Assembly (NCBI RefSeq): GCF_001425745.1
Contig: NZ_LMDF01000010.1
Span: 62,001 to 126,000 of the forward strand
Reading direction: 5' to 3'
From: Caulobacter sp. Root343
GTDB taxonomy: Bacteria > Pseudomonadota > Alphaproteobacteria > Caulobacterales > Caulobacteraceae
DNA length: 64,000 nt
The position numbers were made by a program, and so were the translations under genes. Under the pieces are notes generated by a model, which worked only from the letters and a program-made list of their open reading frames with translations, made no database searches and was not told the origin of the DNA. This document shows, piece after piece, positions 50,718 to 59,628 of the stretch. How positions within the stretch are numbered: the first letter of the stretch is position 1; each line of letters starts with the position of its first letter.

Positions 50718-51848
50718 ATGTTGCGCCGATTTCTGGATCGCCTGCTCGATCGGGCTCCGGCCGTCACGAGGACCAACGATCCCGTCGCCGCGCTGGTGCC
50801 GCCGACTAAAATTGCTGGTCACTTGGGTGACCGTCGGGCGACGAACTTCTGGGAGCCGATCTTTGGGCCCGAGGTCCAGATGGCCGAGGAACCCTATGAC
50901 TGGGACGTCGGTCGCGATTCAGGTCCGACCCGACGGTTCTGCCAGGGCGGGTTATTGACTAAGAAGGTCGAGGCTGGCGAAACGCTGAAGATAAAGGACG
51001 TCACGTTCAAGGAGTGTGACTTCCAGGGCCCCTTCAACGCCACCGCGATCGTTGTTTTCGACAATTGCCGGTTCATCGGCTGCGACTTTGCCTATTCCGA
51101 ATGGACTAGTGCCCATTTCAAGAATTGCGGCTTCATCGGCACGTCCCTGGCCATGGCAACGTTCGAGAAGTGCGAGTTCCGGGGATGCACATGGGAACGC
51201 ATTGGCGTTTCGGGCAACAAGACCGATTTTGTCCGGACCTTCATAGAAAACCCTAAGGCGATGATCGCCGCGATGTATAGCGGCCAGGACCCCAGCAAGG
51301 GTTCGAGCAAGGACCACGCGTGCTATCAATGGTATCGCCTGGCTGGGACGCGCGCGCATGTCCTTCGCAACATCATGCTAAGTCACGCCAACGTGGGCGA
51401 TGAACACGTCTACTATCGAACGGTCGGACTGCACGAGCTTCAACGTAATCTCGCGCGGCTGGGGGAGGATTGGTACAATATCCGATACAAGACTGGTTCG
51501 AGACGCTGGAAGGCAATCCGTGGAGCGCCCTTCCATGCCTTGAACCTAGCTTTGATGTGGATCTTCGGTTTGACCAACAGCTGGGGCGAGTCGGTGAGTC
51601 GGCCGAGCGTGCTGTTCGCCGCCATCTATGTGATCTTCGGCGCGGTCTACGCCTTTTCGCCCTTCTCGCCGTCGGTCGACCATCCCTGGCAAAAGAGCTT
51701 CGACATCACCTTGCTGATCGGCTTCACCAATCACGGGACCGCTCCCTGGCCGTTGAGCGTCGTGCAGGAGATTCACGGGCTTTTTGCCGTGGCGCTATAT
51801 ACCGTTTTCTTTTCCACCTTGATCTCGAAGCTCTCGCGTACCCGATGA
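50718..51848 (+). CDS. Pentapeptide-repeat protein with C-terminal ion-channel-like membrane domain
   Basis: 376 residues. At about 90-155 a run of pentapeptide units is visible (FKECD, FQGPF, FDNCR, FIGCD, FKNCG, FIGTS, FEKCE, FRGCT). A helical linker follows (YYRTVGLHELQRNLARLGED). The C-terminus has a helix ALNLALMWIFGLTN, then VLFAAIYVIFGAVYAF, a loop IGFTNHGTAPW, and GLFAVALYTVFFSTLISKL, resembling a two-helix channel with a pore loop. The stop overlaps the nucleotidyltransferase start by four bases. Membrane effector roles are common for such fusions in defence operons; this is inference. Confidence 0.75.
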   Translation: MLRRFLDRLLDRAPAVTRTNDPVAALVPPTKIAGHLGDRRATNFWEPIFGPEVQMAEEPYDWDVGRDSGPTRRFCQGGLLTKKVEAGETLKIKDVTFKECDFQGPFNATAIVVFDNCRFIGCDFAYSEWTSAHFKNCGFIGTSLAMATFEKCEFRGCTWERIGVSGNKTDFVRTFIENPKAMIAAMYSGQDPSKGSSKDHACYQWYRLAGTRAHVLRNIMLSHANVGDEHVYYRTVGLHELQRNLARLGEDWYNIRYKTGSRRWKAIRGAPFHALNLALMWIFGLTNSWGESVSRPSVLFAAIYVIFGAVYAFSPFSPSVDHPWQKSFDITLLIGFTNHGTAPWPLSVVQEIHGLFAVALYTVFFSTLISKLSRTR

Positions 51849-52534
51849 TAGGCCCTGTTCTTCTTCTATACGGCAGCAAGGCTCGCGGCGACGCTCGCCC
51901 CGGATCCGACATCGATCTGCTCCTGGCGCTCGAGGGCGAGGACCTTCAACCGCCGACCACCACTCATGGCGTGAGCCTCCATCGTTATCCCAAGGGCTGG
52001 CTTGAAAAGAGCGCCCGCGCCGGCACGCTCTTTTCGTATCACGTAGCTTTTGAGGGGATCGCGCTGGACGATCCGGACGGTTTCATCGCTCATTTGCGCG
52101 GCCTGTTCCAACTCAAGGCGTCCTACCACGACGAGCGAGCACTGGGCGCGCGCGTGATGCGCCTTCTGCTCGAGAATGACTGGGGGCCCAATCTCGCGGC
52201 GCGCCAACGATTCTTTTGGGCCCTTCGGACGGTGTTGATCGCCGCCTCCACGCGCATCGGCTCGCCGATCTTTGCCGCGCCCGCGCTTGAACGCCTCGCG
52301 GGCGTGGAGGGGGTCGCGGCGCTGATCGACGATCGAGAGAAGGCGGGCTTCGAGACCTGCCAACGGCTCGGCCTGCAGGTCTTGTCGACCTTGTCGCCGG
52401 AGAATCTCGCCGAGCCAGGTGGACAGATGTTGCGCGACCGTCTCATGGCCGAGGGCGGAATCGCCCGAGACTCGGTGCGCATCCTGGAGGAAGGCGAAGC
52501 GATCGCCGACATCGGCCTAGCGATTTATCTCTAG
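51845..52534 (+). CDS. Minimal nucleotidyltransferase-fold protein
   Basis: 229 residues from the ATG at 51845, overlapping the previous stop. The Pol-beta superfamily motif is GSKARGDARPGSDIDLLLAL, with the GS, the two Asp of SDIDL. The C-terminal two-thirds are helical (FFWALRTVLIAASTRI, GFETCQRLGLQVLST) as in MNT/HEPN-like proteins. It may add nucleotides to a protein, RNA or small molecule. Its coupling to a membrane protein and a HAD phosphatase gene suggests a signal-making or modifying step. Confidence 0.75.
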   Translation: MIGPVLLLYGSKARGDARPGSDIDLLLALEGEDLQPPTTTHGVSLHRYPKGWLEKSARAGTLFSYHVAFEGIALDDPDGFIAHLRGLFQLKASYHDERALGARVMRLLLENDWGPNLAARQRFFWALRTVLIAASTRIGSPIFAAPALERLAGVEGVAALIDDREKAGFETCQRLGLQVLSTLSPENLAEPGGQMLRDRLMAEGGIARDSVRILEEGEAIADIGLAIYL

Positions 52535-52553
52535 CCGTGGTCCGTTCGCTTCA

Positions 52554-53087
52554 ATGCAAGCCCGTCTCTTCCTAGACTGCGATGGTGTGCTCGCCGACTT
52601 CGAGGCCGCCGCGACCGCCCTCCTGGGCATGCCGTCGAGAGTCTTCGAGGCGCGATACGGCGCGTCCACCTTCTGGCGGCGCCTGGCCAAGGCCGACAAC
52701 TTCTATGGCGAGCTGCCACTGATGTTAGACGCGCGGGTTCTACACGAGGCCGTGGCTCACCTAGACCCAACAATCCTCACAGGCTGTCCGCGCGGCGGCT
52801 GGGCAGAGGCGCAAAAAGAGAGCTGGGCCAGGCGCAACTTCCCCGGCGTGCCGATCATCACCTGCATGGCGGTCAACAAGCGGGCCCATTGTCAGCCCGG
52901 CGATGTCCTCATCGATGACACGCTCAAGCATCGGCATCTGTGGGAGGAGGCCCGCGGGGTCTTCATCCATCACAGGTCGGCCGCCGAAAGCCTCGCGGCT
53001 CTCGCGAGCGCATGGCCAACGGCGAATATTCTCCATGGGAACGTTACGTCGCACGTGTTGCGCTCGACGATCCGACAGTCGACATAG
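52554..53087 (+). CDS. HAD-superfamily phosphatase, 5'-nucleotidase C-like
   Basis: 177 residues. Motif I is FLDCDGVLADFEAAA (nucleophile Asp and the +2 Asp), followed by an alpha-helical cap (FWRRLAKADNFYGELPLML), TILTGCP with the motif II Thr, and VLIDDTLKHRHLW as motif III/IV. The layout fits deoxyribonucleotidase-like HAD enzymes. It starts 19 bases after the nucleotidyltransferase, so it likely shares the transcript and could remove a phosphate or nucleotide made by it. The region 53088-53314 that follows holds no gene. Confidence 0.82.
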   Translation: MQARLFLDCDGVLADFEAAATALLGMPSRVFEARYGASTFWRRLAKADNFYGELPLMLDARVLHEAVAHLDPTILTGCPRGGWAEAQKESWARRNFPGVPIITCMAVNKRAHCQPGDVLIDDTLKHRHLWEEARGVFIHHRSAAESLAALASAWPTANILHGNVTSHVLRSTIRQST

Positions 53088-53314
53088 CCGGCGGTTTTGT
53101 TGCTGCCACTGTAGGTCCAGCTCGGGCGAGGGCCACGGCGCGAATGTCTGGTTATCGGCGGCAAGCCAAGGTCGGCTATTGGCGCAGGGGCGACAATCGT
53201 AGAGCCGGTCTGCTTGTCGCGAACGTCTCGCAAGCGGTTGAATAGACGGAACAACGAAGATGGCTCAGCCATTGCGCCTGGGACAGTCACCCTGGCTGTT
53301 CAGGAGATGACATC

Positions 53315-53839
53315 ATGGCTACCGCCACCCCCAAGCTTGACGCTGTCGCGTTGCTTAAGGCCGATCACCGTAAGGTCGAAGAGCTGTTTGCCCAATTCGA
53401 AGCCGCCAAGGGCGACGGCAAGAAGAAGGCCTTGGCCGAGCAGATCTGCATGGAGCTGACTGTCCACACCAAGATCGAGGAGGACATCTTCTATCCGGCC
53501 TGCGAAGGCAAGGTGGAGGAGGACCTCTTGAAGGAAGCCTATGTCGAGCACGACGGCGCGAAGGTGCTGATCGCCGAGATCGAGGCCGGAGGCCCGGACG
53601 ACGAATTCTATGACGCCAAGGTCAAGGTGTTGTCGGAGATGATCGAGCACCACGTCGGCGAAGAGGAAGCCCGGGTGGAAGGTATGTTCAGCCAGGCCCG
53701 CAAAGCTGGCCTCGACATGGACGCCTTGGGCGAACAAATGGCCGCCGAGAAGAAGCAGCTGATCGCGACCTACAAAGCCAGCGGCCTGCCCGTTCCCGAG
53801 ACGCCGACCTTCGAAGGCACGACGCTCGCGGCGCACTGA
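53315..53839 (+). CDS. Hemerythrin-domain protein
   Basis: 174 residues. LLKADHRKVEELFAQFE, CMELTVHTKIEEDIFYPACE, EHDGAKVLIAEIEA and MIEHHVGEEEARVEGMF give the His and Glu ligands of a hemerythrin HHE di-iron site in order. Such proteins bind oxygen or iron or protect against nitrosative stress in the cytoplasm. A good intrinsic terminator follows. It is probably a single-gene transcript on chromosomal DNA. Confidence 0.92.
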   Translation: MATATPKLDAVALLKADHRKVEELFAQFEAAKGDGKKKALAEQICMELTVHTKIEEDIFYPACEGKVEEDLLKEAYVEHDGAKVLIAEIEAGGPDDEFYDAKVKVLSEMIEHHVGEEEARVEGMFSQARKAGLDMDALGEQMAAEKKQLIATYKASGLPVPETPTFEGTTLAAH

Positions 53840-53871
53840 CGCTCCGAGCACACGCAGCTTTGATTCTGAAA

Positions 53872-53899
53872 GGGGCGGCGGGACATCCGCCGCCCTTTT
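53872..53899 (+). terminator. Rho-independent terminator after the hemerythrin-like gene
   Basis: Nine-bp GC stem GGGCGGCGG / CCGCCGCCC with a five-base loop GACAT, followed by TTTT. It starts 33 bases after the stop codon. Confidence 0.85.
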
Positions 53900-53976
53900 G
53901 CAATGCAGGAATCCGCAATCAGCCGAGCGGGATGTTGGGCCTGGCTCCTAAGGCGCGCGGCGCACGGCTCGTCGGA

Positions 53977-55116
53977 TCAGGCGGCGTGGCCCGGCAACGG
54001 CATGGTGAACGTAAACCGGGTTTCTTCGGCGTCGGAGGTCACGACGATCTGGCCACCGTGCGCCTTGGCGATCTCAGAGGCGATGTGCAGTCCCAGGCCC
54101 AGCCCTTGTTGGCTGGGGCGGACCTCGCCGCGGAAGAACGGCTGGAACAGCCGCTGACGAGCGGCTTCCGCGATCGGTTCGCCGCCGTTGGCGACTGAAA
54201 TCTCAAGTCTGCCGCCGACATTGGTCGCATAGACCCGCACCGGCTGGTCGGGTGCGCCGTGAATAATGGCGTTGCCCAAGAGGTTCGAGACGAGCTGACC
54301 GATCCGCGAGCGGTCGCAGTCGATCGGCTCGACCAGGTCGAAGTGGGTCTCGATCGTCTGGCCTGAAGGCCCGGCCCTCAGCTCGGCGACCACCTGCTCA
54401 AGCACGGGGCCGAGGGGTGCGACGGCGTCGCGTGACAGGGTCAGGCCACCGCCCAGCCGTCCGCGCGCGAAATCGAGCACGTTGTCCACAAGGCCGCTCA
54501 TCCGTGTGACGCTGTCGTTCATCAGCGACAGGATGTGCGCGCCCTTGTCGCTGAGCGGTTCACGGCGCAGCAGGCGAGCCGCGCCCATGATCGCGGCCAG
54601 GGGATTGCGCAGATCGTGGCCGAGCACCGCGATGAACTGTTCGCGCAGCTGCGAGGTCTCCTGTTCCTCCTCCAGCCGCGAGCGGATCTGCTCTCCAGTG
54701 CTTTCGGCCTGCACCTGGGCGGCCAGAAGATTGCGTTCGTAACGCCGACGCTCGACGGCCACAAATAGGGTGATGCGAGTGAATTGAGCCTGACCCTCTG
54801 CGTCACGGCGCTCGAGCCCATTGGCGATGACGGGAAGTCGCTCGCCGCTCGCTTGGATCAGCTCCAGGGCAACCTCGTTGAAGAAGCCCTGCATCGCCAG
54901 CTGCGGCTTGAGGTGGGTTTCGAAGTACATGCGGCCAGCGATCGGCAGCAGGTCATAGAACGGCTTGTCGAGGACCGACGCAGGATCGCGCCCAAGCCAC
55001 CCGCCGAGGGTCTTGTTCGCCTTGACGACGCGTCCGTTGGGACCAAGCGAGAGGTAGCCGCACGGCGCGTTCTCGAAGAGGTCCTTGAGGTCATTGTCCT
55101 GGGCTGGCTCAGACAA
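53977..55116 (-). CDS. PAS-domain sensor histidine kinase
   Basis: 379 residues. The PAS domain spans about residues 8-120 (DLFENAPCGYLSLGPNGRVV, GWLGRDPASVLDKPFYDLLP). It is followed by a coiled linker, the H box VLGHDLRNPLAAIMGAARLL, the N box QLVSNLLGNAIIHG, and the G boxes ISVANGGEPI and GLGLGLHIASEIAK. There is no transmembrane segment, so it is cytoplasmic. No response regulator is nearby. The start overlaps the RsbQ-like hydrolase stop by eight bases, so the two are coupled. Confidence 0.93.
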   Translation of the reverse strand: MSEPAQDNDLKDLFENAPCGYLSLGPNGRVVKANKTLGGWLGRDPASVLDKPFYDLLPIAGRMYFETHLKPQLAMQGFFNEVALELIQASGERLPVIANGLERRDAEGQAQFTRITLFVAVERRRYERNLLAAQVQAESTGEQIRSRLEEEQETSQLREQFIAVLGHDLRNPLAAIMGAARLLRREPLSDKGAHILSLMNDSVTRMSGLVDNVLDFARGRLGGGLTLSRDAVAPLGPVLEQVVAELRAGPSGQTIETHFDLVEPIDCDRSRIGQLVSNLLGNAIIHGAPDQPVRVYATNVGGRLEISVANGGEPIAEAARQRLFQPFFRGEVRPSQQGLGLGLHIASEIAKAHGGQIVVTSDAEETRFTFTMPLPGHAA

Positions 55117-55897
55117 AGCTTCGCATAGCCTCGACCACCTCGGCGGGCGCGCTGAGGTTGGGACAATGACCAGTGGCCTTCATGACCTTCAAGGTGCTTC
55201 CGGCCAGGCGCTCTTGGAGATAGTCGCCGACCGCGAGCGGGGCGATGATGTCGTCGCTGCACTGGAGGATCAGGCATGGGATCGTGCAGGCCGCCAAGTC
55301 GTCACGGTTGTCGCTGGTGAACGTCACCCTGGCGAAGTGCGCCGCGATCTTGGGATCGGTCGTGCAGAAGCTGGCGGCCAGTTCCTCGCCCAGCTCGGGA
55401 CGGTCTGAATTGCCCATGATCGCCGGCGCCATGGTCGCCGACCATCCCAGGTGATTGTCGGCTAGAAACTCCAGGAGCTCTTCGATCTGTTGCGGCTCGA
55501 AGCCCCCGACATAGCCGTCATCGTCGATGTAGCGCGGGGAGGGGCCGACTAGGACCAGCTTCTCAAACAGGTCCGGAGCCTTGTTGGCGGCCAGGACGCC
55601 GATCATGCCGCTGACCGAGTGTCCGACGAACACCGCCTTGGTCAGGCCAAGTTCCCGGCCGATCTCGACCAGGTCGTCGGCATAGCCGGAGAGGTCGCTG
55701 TATTTCACGTAGTCATATGCGGTCAGGTCCGAATGGCCCGCACCGACGTGATCGAAGAGCACCGTTCGAAATTGCGTCTCAAACGCCGGGGCCACCAAGC
55801 GCCACATGTTCTGGTCGCAGCCAAAGCCGTGGGCGAACACCATGGAACGCTCGCCGCTGCCTCGTACGGTTACGTTATTTCGCTGCAGGGCTGACAT
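55109..55897 (-). CDS. RsbQ-like alpha/beta hydrolase
   Basis: 262 residues. VFAHGFGCDQNMWRLVAPAF, the nucleophile elbow VGHSVSGMIGVLAAN, LFEKLVLVGPSPRYIDDDGY, then Asp in LQCSDDIIAPLAVG and His in ATGHCPNLSAP are the RsbQ/KAI2-type signatures. In Bacillus, RsbQ provides a small molecule or signal to the PAS domain of the phosphatase RsbP. Here the downstream coupled gene is a PAS histidine kinase, which suggests the same hydrolase-to-PAS signalling logic. Confidence 0.88.
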   Translation of the reverse strand: MSALQRNNVTVRGSGERSMVFAHGFGCDQNMWRLVAPAFETQFRTVLFDHVGAGHSDLTAYDYVKYSDLSGYADDLVEIGRELGLTKAVFVGHSVSGMIGVLAANKAPDLFEKLVLVGPSPRYIDDDGYVGGFEPQQIEELLEFLADNHLGWSATMAPAIMGNSDRPELGEELAASFCTTDPKIAAHFARVTFTSDNRDDLAACTIPCLILQCSDDIIAPLAVGDYLQERLAGSTLKVMKATGHCPNLSAPAEVVEAMRSFV

Positions 55898-56193
55898 GGG
55901 AGGAAACTAGCGCTGGAGCTCCCAATGACCAACACGGATCTTCGCAGGCGAATTTGTCCGTCAGGTGGGTGACGTTTGATGCTTCGCTCCGCCTCGCAAC
56001 GCGAGTGCGACCACGTGGGGCGGACCTGTTGTGATATTGGTGCATGCTGCTGAAGGTCCGGAGTTTGGAGCTGGCTCAAGGGCCGCTATTGGCGCAGCCC
56101 GGCCGGCAACTCGAACGTTCGGACCGGCAGGGAAGGGGGAACACTCCGCGGCAGGTGGTGAGCTGCCGTTGAGCGCCCCGTCCGCCTCGCGGC
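55898..56193. other. Intergenic region without a gene
   Basis: 296 bases. No supported reading frame. A short stretch GCTATTGGCGCAG near 56084-56096 recurs near 53175-53187 and looks like degenerate repeat debris. The promoter of the RsbQ-like operon should lie at the left end. Confidence 0.4.
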
Positions 56194-57498
56194 CTATCGG
56201 CGCTCAAGCATTGCTAAGGTGGACTTGGAGAGTTTCGCCACCACGTGCGGGCGCGGGTCCACCACCTCGGCGATCTCGTAGGTCACGGTGGTTCCCAAGA
56301 CGGTCGCGACCTCGGAATCATCAAGGCCGTAGTGTTTCTTCAGCCAACGGGCGAGGCCCGAGGTGGCCATCTGAAGGGCGGTGTCGAGCGTGTTGTCGAT
56401 ACCGGAGACCATCACCGCGTCAGCATCTTCCGACCAAACCTGGCCAAGGTTGTCGCCCTTGACCAGCTCGACCCTGAATTCGACATCCAGCGAGGTCTCC
56501 AGCCCCTGGCCCGTGATCTCACCGTCGCCCTGAAGCGCATGGCCGTCGCCCAGCGACAGGAGCGCGCCCTGGCGGAAGACCGGGAAATAGATCGTGCTTC
56601 CAGCGACCAGTCGCGGATAGTCGAGATTGCCGCCATGGAACCCGAGGTCGCCGGCTGCAAGCGTCTGGCTTCCGGGCGGCGCGACGCCGATCGATCCGAC
56701 CATCGGCTTGAGCGCGACTTCGAACCTGGCCAGCCGTTCGCTCGGCGTCGCTGGCCTTGCAACGCCCTTGTCCCTGTCCAGGGACCAGCGATTGTTCCAA
56801 CCCTTGGTTGGCACCTGTGCCGGAGTCGGCTGCACCGCCCTGGTGCTGAGGCGGCCGCTGAACATGTCGGCGCTGTCGCGGTTGAGCGCGACCTTGACGA
56901 GGTGGACCACCAGGGTGTCGCCGGGCATGGCCCCTTCGACGTAGAACGGGCCGGTCAGCGTGTTGCCGGGCATGCCGCGCCACTGCAGCGCCTGGTCGCG
57001 CCCCTGGTTGTCCAGTGTCGAGGTCCGGACGGTGTCGCCCGGCGCGATCGCTAGGACGGGCGCCGCGTCAGGCCCATAGCTGACCTGGTAGCGGGACGGC
57101 TTGTACTCGTGCGTGCGAGGCTGGACCGGAGGCGTCGGCGGGCGAACGGCCTCGAAATCGACGCGCGCGCCATAGAGCGTCCCTTGCCCCGACAGCTTAC
57201 CTTTCGCAGGAGAGAGAACGCCCTCGCCGACGACCTGATCGCGGAACAGAAACAGAAGCTTGGCGCGACCGTCCTTCAGTTCGCCCTGGACCGTCAGGGG
57301 AAACAGGCCAGCCTGGTCGAGCGGCCCGCTCGCGCCCGTGACGTGCTCGGCTTCGATGCCGAGCGTCATGGTGCTGGCGGCGCTGCCGGAGTGAAACCTG
57401 GCCGTGACCTGCCATTGGCCGTCCAACGGCAAGGGAGCCGTGGCGGCCTTCGCCATCGTCGAGGTCAGACAGATAGCCAGGGCAACCGCGCGCAACAT
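56194..57498 (-). CDS. Exported acetamidase/formamidase-family protein
   Basis: 434 residues with a signal peptide (LRAVALAICLTSTMAKA). Residues up to about 125 form a beta-rich extra domain (LPLDGQWQVTARFHSGSAAS). The acetamidase/formamidase core follows: VLAIAPGDTVRTSTLDNQGR, TGPFYVEGAMPGDTLVVHLV, GDLGFHGGNLDYPRLVAGST, GDGHALQGDGEITGQGLETS. These proteins hydrolyse small amides such as formamide or acetamide. The extra domain and export are unusual for enzymes usually found in the cytoplasm. The substrate is unknown. Confidence 0.88.
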   Translation of the reverse strand: MLRAVALAICLTSTMAKAATAPLPLDGQWQVTARFHSGSAASTMTLGIEAEHVTGASGPLDQAGLFPLTVQGELKDGRAKLLFLFRDQVVGEGVLSPAKGKLSGQGTLYGARVDFEAVRPPTPPVQPRTHEYKPSRYQVSYGPDAAPVLAIAPGDTVRTSTLDNQGRDQALQWRGMPGNTLTGPFYVEGAMPGDTLVVHLVKVALNRDSADMFSGRLSTRAVQPTPAQVPTKGWNNRWSLDRDKGVARPATPSERLARFEVALKPMVGSIGVAPPGSQTLAAGDLGFHGGNLDYPRLVAGSTIYFPVFRQGALLSLGDGHALQGDGEITGQGLETSLDVEFRVELVKGDNLGQVWSEDADAVMVSGIDNTLDTALQMATSGLARWLKKHYGLDDSEVATVLGTTVTYEIAEVVDPRPHVVAKLSKSTLAMLERR

Positions 57499-57561
57499 TA
57501 TCTTGTGCCTCCTCGATTATTGCAGCTGAAGGTGTCCGTTGGGCGGAAGCGGGCATGGCGG

Positions 57562-59322
57562 CTAGGGGGGCAGTGCTGTTCCCTGGGCGATCGCCAGGGC
57601 GGTCTCGAGCTGCTCGTCACGGCCCGCGCGCACCCCCGCGATGGTGCGGTGAACCTCGACGGTGGGCTTGATTCCGACGCCGTGGTGAGGCGTGCCATCC
57701 TGCTTGACCACGCGCATCCCCGTCCAAGTCACGGTGTAGTCACCTGGCAAACGCAGGGTATTGGCGTTGCCGTTGGTCCCAGCCGTCGTTTCGCCGACAA
57801 TCGGCGCGAGTTTGGCGCCTTCGACGACGCCCAGGAAGGCTTCGGCCCTACTGATCGCTCGGCCGTCGGTGAGGAATACGGCCCTTCCCGCCACGCGGGG
57901 AGCTAAAGGCCTTATGACCCATTGCGAGGTGCTCCAGGTCACCGCCTGACGATCGGGGCGCAGCGCCACGGGAGTGTTCCAACTGGCTGAATAGATCGTC
58001 TGGTCGCTGAAGTGGGCCAGAAATTCTTGTGTCATGCCCGCTGGATATCCTCGCATGTCGAAGATCATTCCTTTGACCTTTGCAAGCAGGGGCCAGACGT
58101 CGTTCAGATCCGCATCCCCCACCCGGTCCAGATCGATGTAAAGGATCCCCGGCGCGAGCTCGGCTAGCGGCTCGGGCCGGGTGGGCCGCACGGCCCTGGC
58201 TTCGGCGACCGGAACCCGCTGCACGGTGATGTTCAAGGCCGCGCCGTCCGACCGCTGGCCGGTGAGGACGGCTCTGGAGCCCACGGGTCCTGCTTTCAAG
58301 GCTTGGCTGGATCGCCAGCGCTTCCACTGCGGCGTCGCGCCCGAGATCAATGTCTCTTCTTCGGCGAGAAGACCGGCGACTTCGCGACCGTCGATGGCGG
58401 TCACCACGTCGCCGACCGACAAGCCCGTGCCTGGAGCCGCCGCCAGAACCACGAGCCGGTCCTCGATCCATTCCCAGGCGACGGGCAACATCTCGCTCGA
58501 AGCGCGGTAGGCGATAACGCCGTGTCCATCGGCGAGGGCGGCGATCAGACGGCTCAACACGGCGCGAAAGGCCACCGCGTCGGAGGCGGTGGCCGCCCCC
58601 ATCAGCGCTGGCCGCAGCTGGCTGGACCAGTCGACGCCGACCACGTCGAAATTGGGATAGAAGTGCTGGAACACATTCCAGGCGATGACCACATTGGCCA
58701 GCCTGGTGGTTCGGTCGATCTCTGTCGACGAGGGACCCGCGAGATTGTCCGGATGCTGTTCAGTGATCGCACCGGTGGTCGGCGTCACCAGGGGAAGACG
58801 CACGCTGACGCCGCCCGGCAGGCTGGCGCCGAACAGATCGGCTGCCGCTCCGGCCTCGGCGGGAACGCGCGTGCTCGTATAAATACCCGACTTGCCAACG
58901 CCCATGCCCTGATGTCGCCAGCGCTGGCCTGGGCCTGGCAGGATCGGCTCGGCCTTGGGCGCCTTGCCTGTTGTAGGCCAGGCTTGGAACTCCGGCGCGA
59001 GCGGGCGCAGCACCCTCTCGAGCCGCTCGGCAAGATCGGTCGGCGAGGTCGCACTCTCGACCTCTCGGACGCCTCTGAGGGCGACGGCGTTCCAATCGGT
59101 GCTCGCCGCCGTCTCGCCCGGATAGAAGAAGCGCACGTATCCGTAGGCCCGGGCGAAGGCGGCGAGATTGTCCGCGCCGCGCTTGCTCAAGGGGCGCGCG
59201 GCCTCGGCGCCGGATCCAGGCACGCTCGACGCCATGGGCACCACATGAGGCGCCGCCGCCGCCGAGGCGTCTCCGACGATGACTGACAACGACAGCAGGC
59301 ACGCGACAAGACGCACGATCAT
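57562..59322 (-). CDS. S41-family peptidase (C-terminal processing protease-like), exported
   Basis: 586 residues from the ATG at 59322, which leads directly into a signal peptide (LVACLLSLSVIVGDASAAAA); the frame extends further upstream without a signal. A PDZ-like segment (GTGLSVGDVVTAIDGREVAG) precedes the peptidase core: GILYIDLDRVGDADLNDVWP, GMIFDMRGYPAG, then FLTDGRAISRAEAFLGVVEG with the nucleophile Ser, and IVGETTAGTNGNANTLRLPG. It should cleave proteins in the periplasm. Gene order on the minus strand places it upstream of the acetamidase-like gene with 63 bases between. Confidence 0.9.
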   Translation of the reverse strand: MIVRLVACLLSLSVIVGDASAAAAPHVVPMASSVPGSGAEAARPLSKRGADNLAAFARAYGYVRFFYPGETAASTDWNAVALRGVREVESATSPTDLAERLERVLRPLAPEFQAWPTTGKAPKAEPILPGPGQRWRHQGMGVGKSGIYTSTRVPAEAGAAADLFGASLPGGVSVRLPLVTPTTGAITEQHPDNLAGPSSTEIDRTTRLANVVIAWNVFQHFYPNFDVVGVDWSSQLRPALMGAATASDAVAFRAVLSRLIAALADGHGVIAYRASSEMLPVAWEWIEDRLVVLAAAPGTGLSVGDVVTAIDGREVAGLLAEEETLISGATPQWKRWRSSQALKAGPVGSRAVLTGQRSDGAALNITVQRVPVAEARAVRPTRPEPLAELAPGILYIDLDRVGDADLNDVWPLLAKVKGMIFDMRGYPAGMTQEFLAHFSDQTIYSASWNTPVALRPDRQAVTWSTSQWVIRPLAPRVAGRAVFLTDGRAISRAEAFLGVVEGAKLAPIVGETTAGTNGNANTLRLPGDYTVTWTGMRVVKQDGTPHHGVGIKPTVEVHRTIAGVRAGRDEQLETALAIAQGTALPP

Positions 59323-59628
59323 CACCCCCAACTCGCGGCGAGGATTGCGGTGCAGCTTGTCGCAATTGTGGCGAGTAGATCGCCTCTGACAGCCTTGGGT
59401 TTGGTCACTATCACCCTGCCGCTGGGGGGCCTCCATAGTCGCCGACGGGCAAATCTGCCAGAAACCCAAAATGCGAATTGCATTGGCGCGCAAGGACCGC
59501 TTCTGAGTTTCGACGTGAATGGGTCCAGAAGGCCGGCGACGGTTTTCGCGGCTGGATGCTCAACGTCCGGCTCCTGGAGAGGAGCCACCGTCAGCTTCTG
59601 GCGCGAGCCGTGGCGACGGCGACGCTAG
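59323..59628. other. Intergenic region between glycosidase and S41 peptidase genes
   Basis: 306 bases with no supported gene. It should contain the S41 promoter on its left. A degenerate stretch near 59486-59535 (GACCGCTTCTGAG, TTTCGACGTGAATG, GGTCCAGAAGG) is an imperfect inverted repeat of the type seen as intergenic debris elsewhere in the window. Confidence 0.4.

Noticed and set aside
53175..56096. Shared 13-mer GCTATTGGCGCAG in two intergenic gaps considered as a dispersed repeat
   Set aside because: Only two short copies with poorly matching flanks were seen in the window; not enough to define a repeat family.
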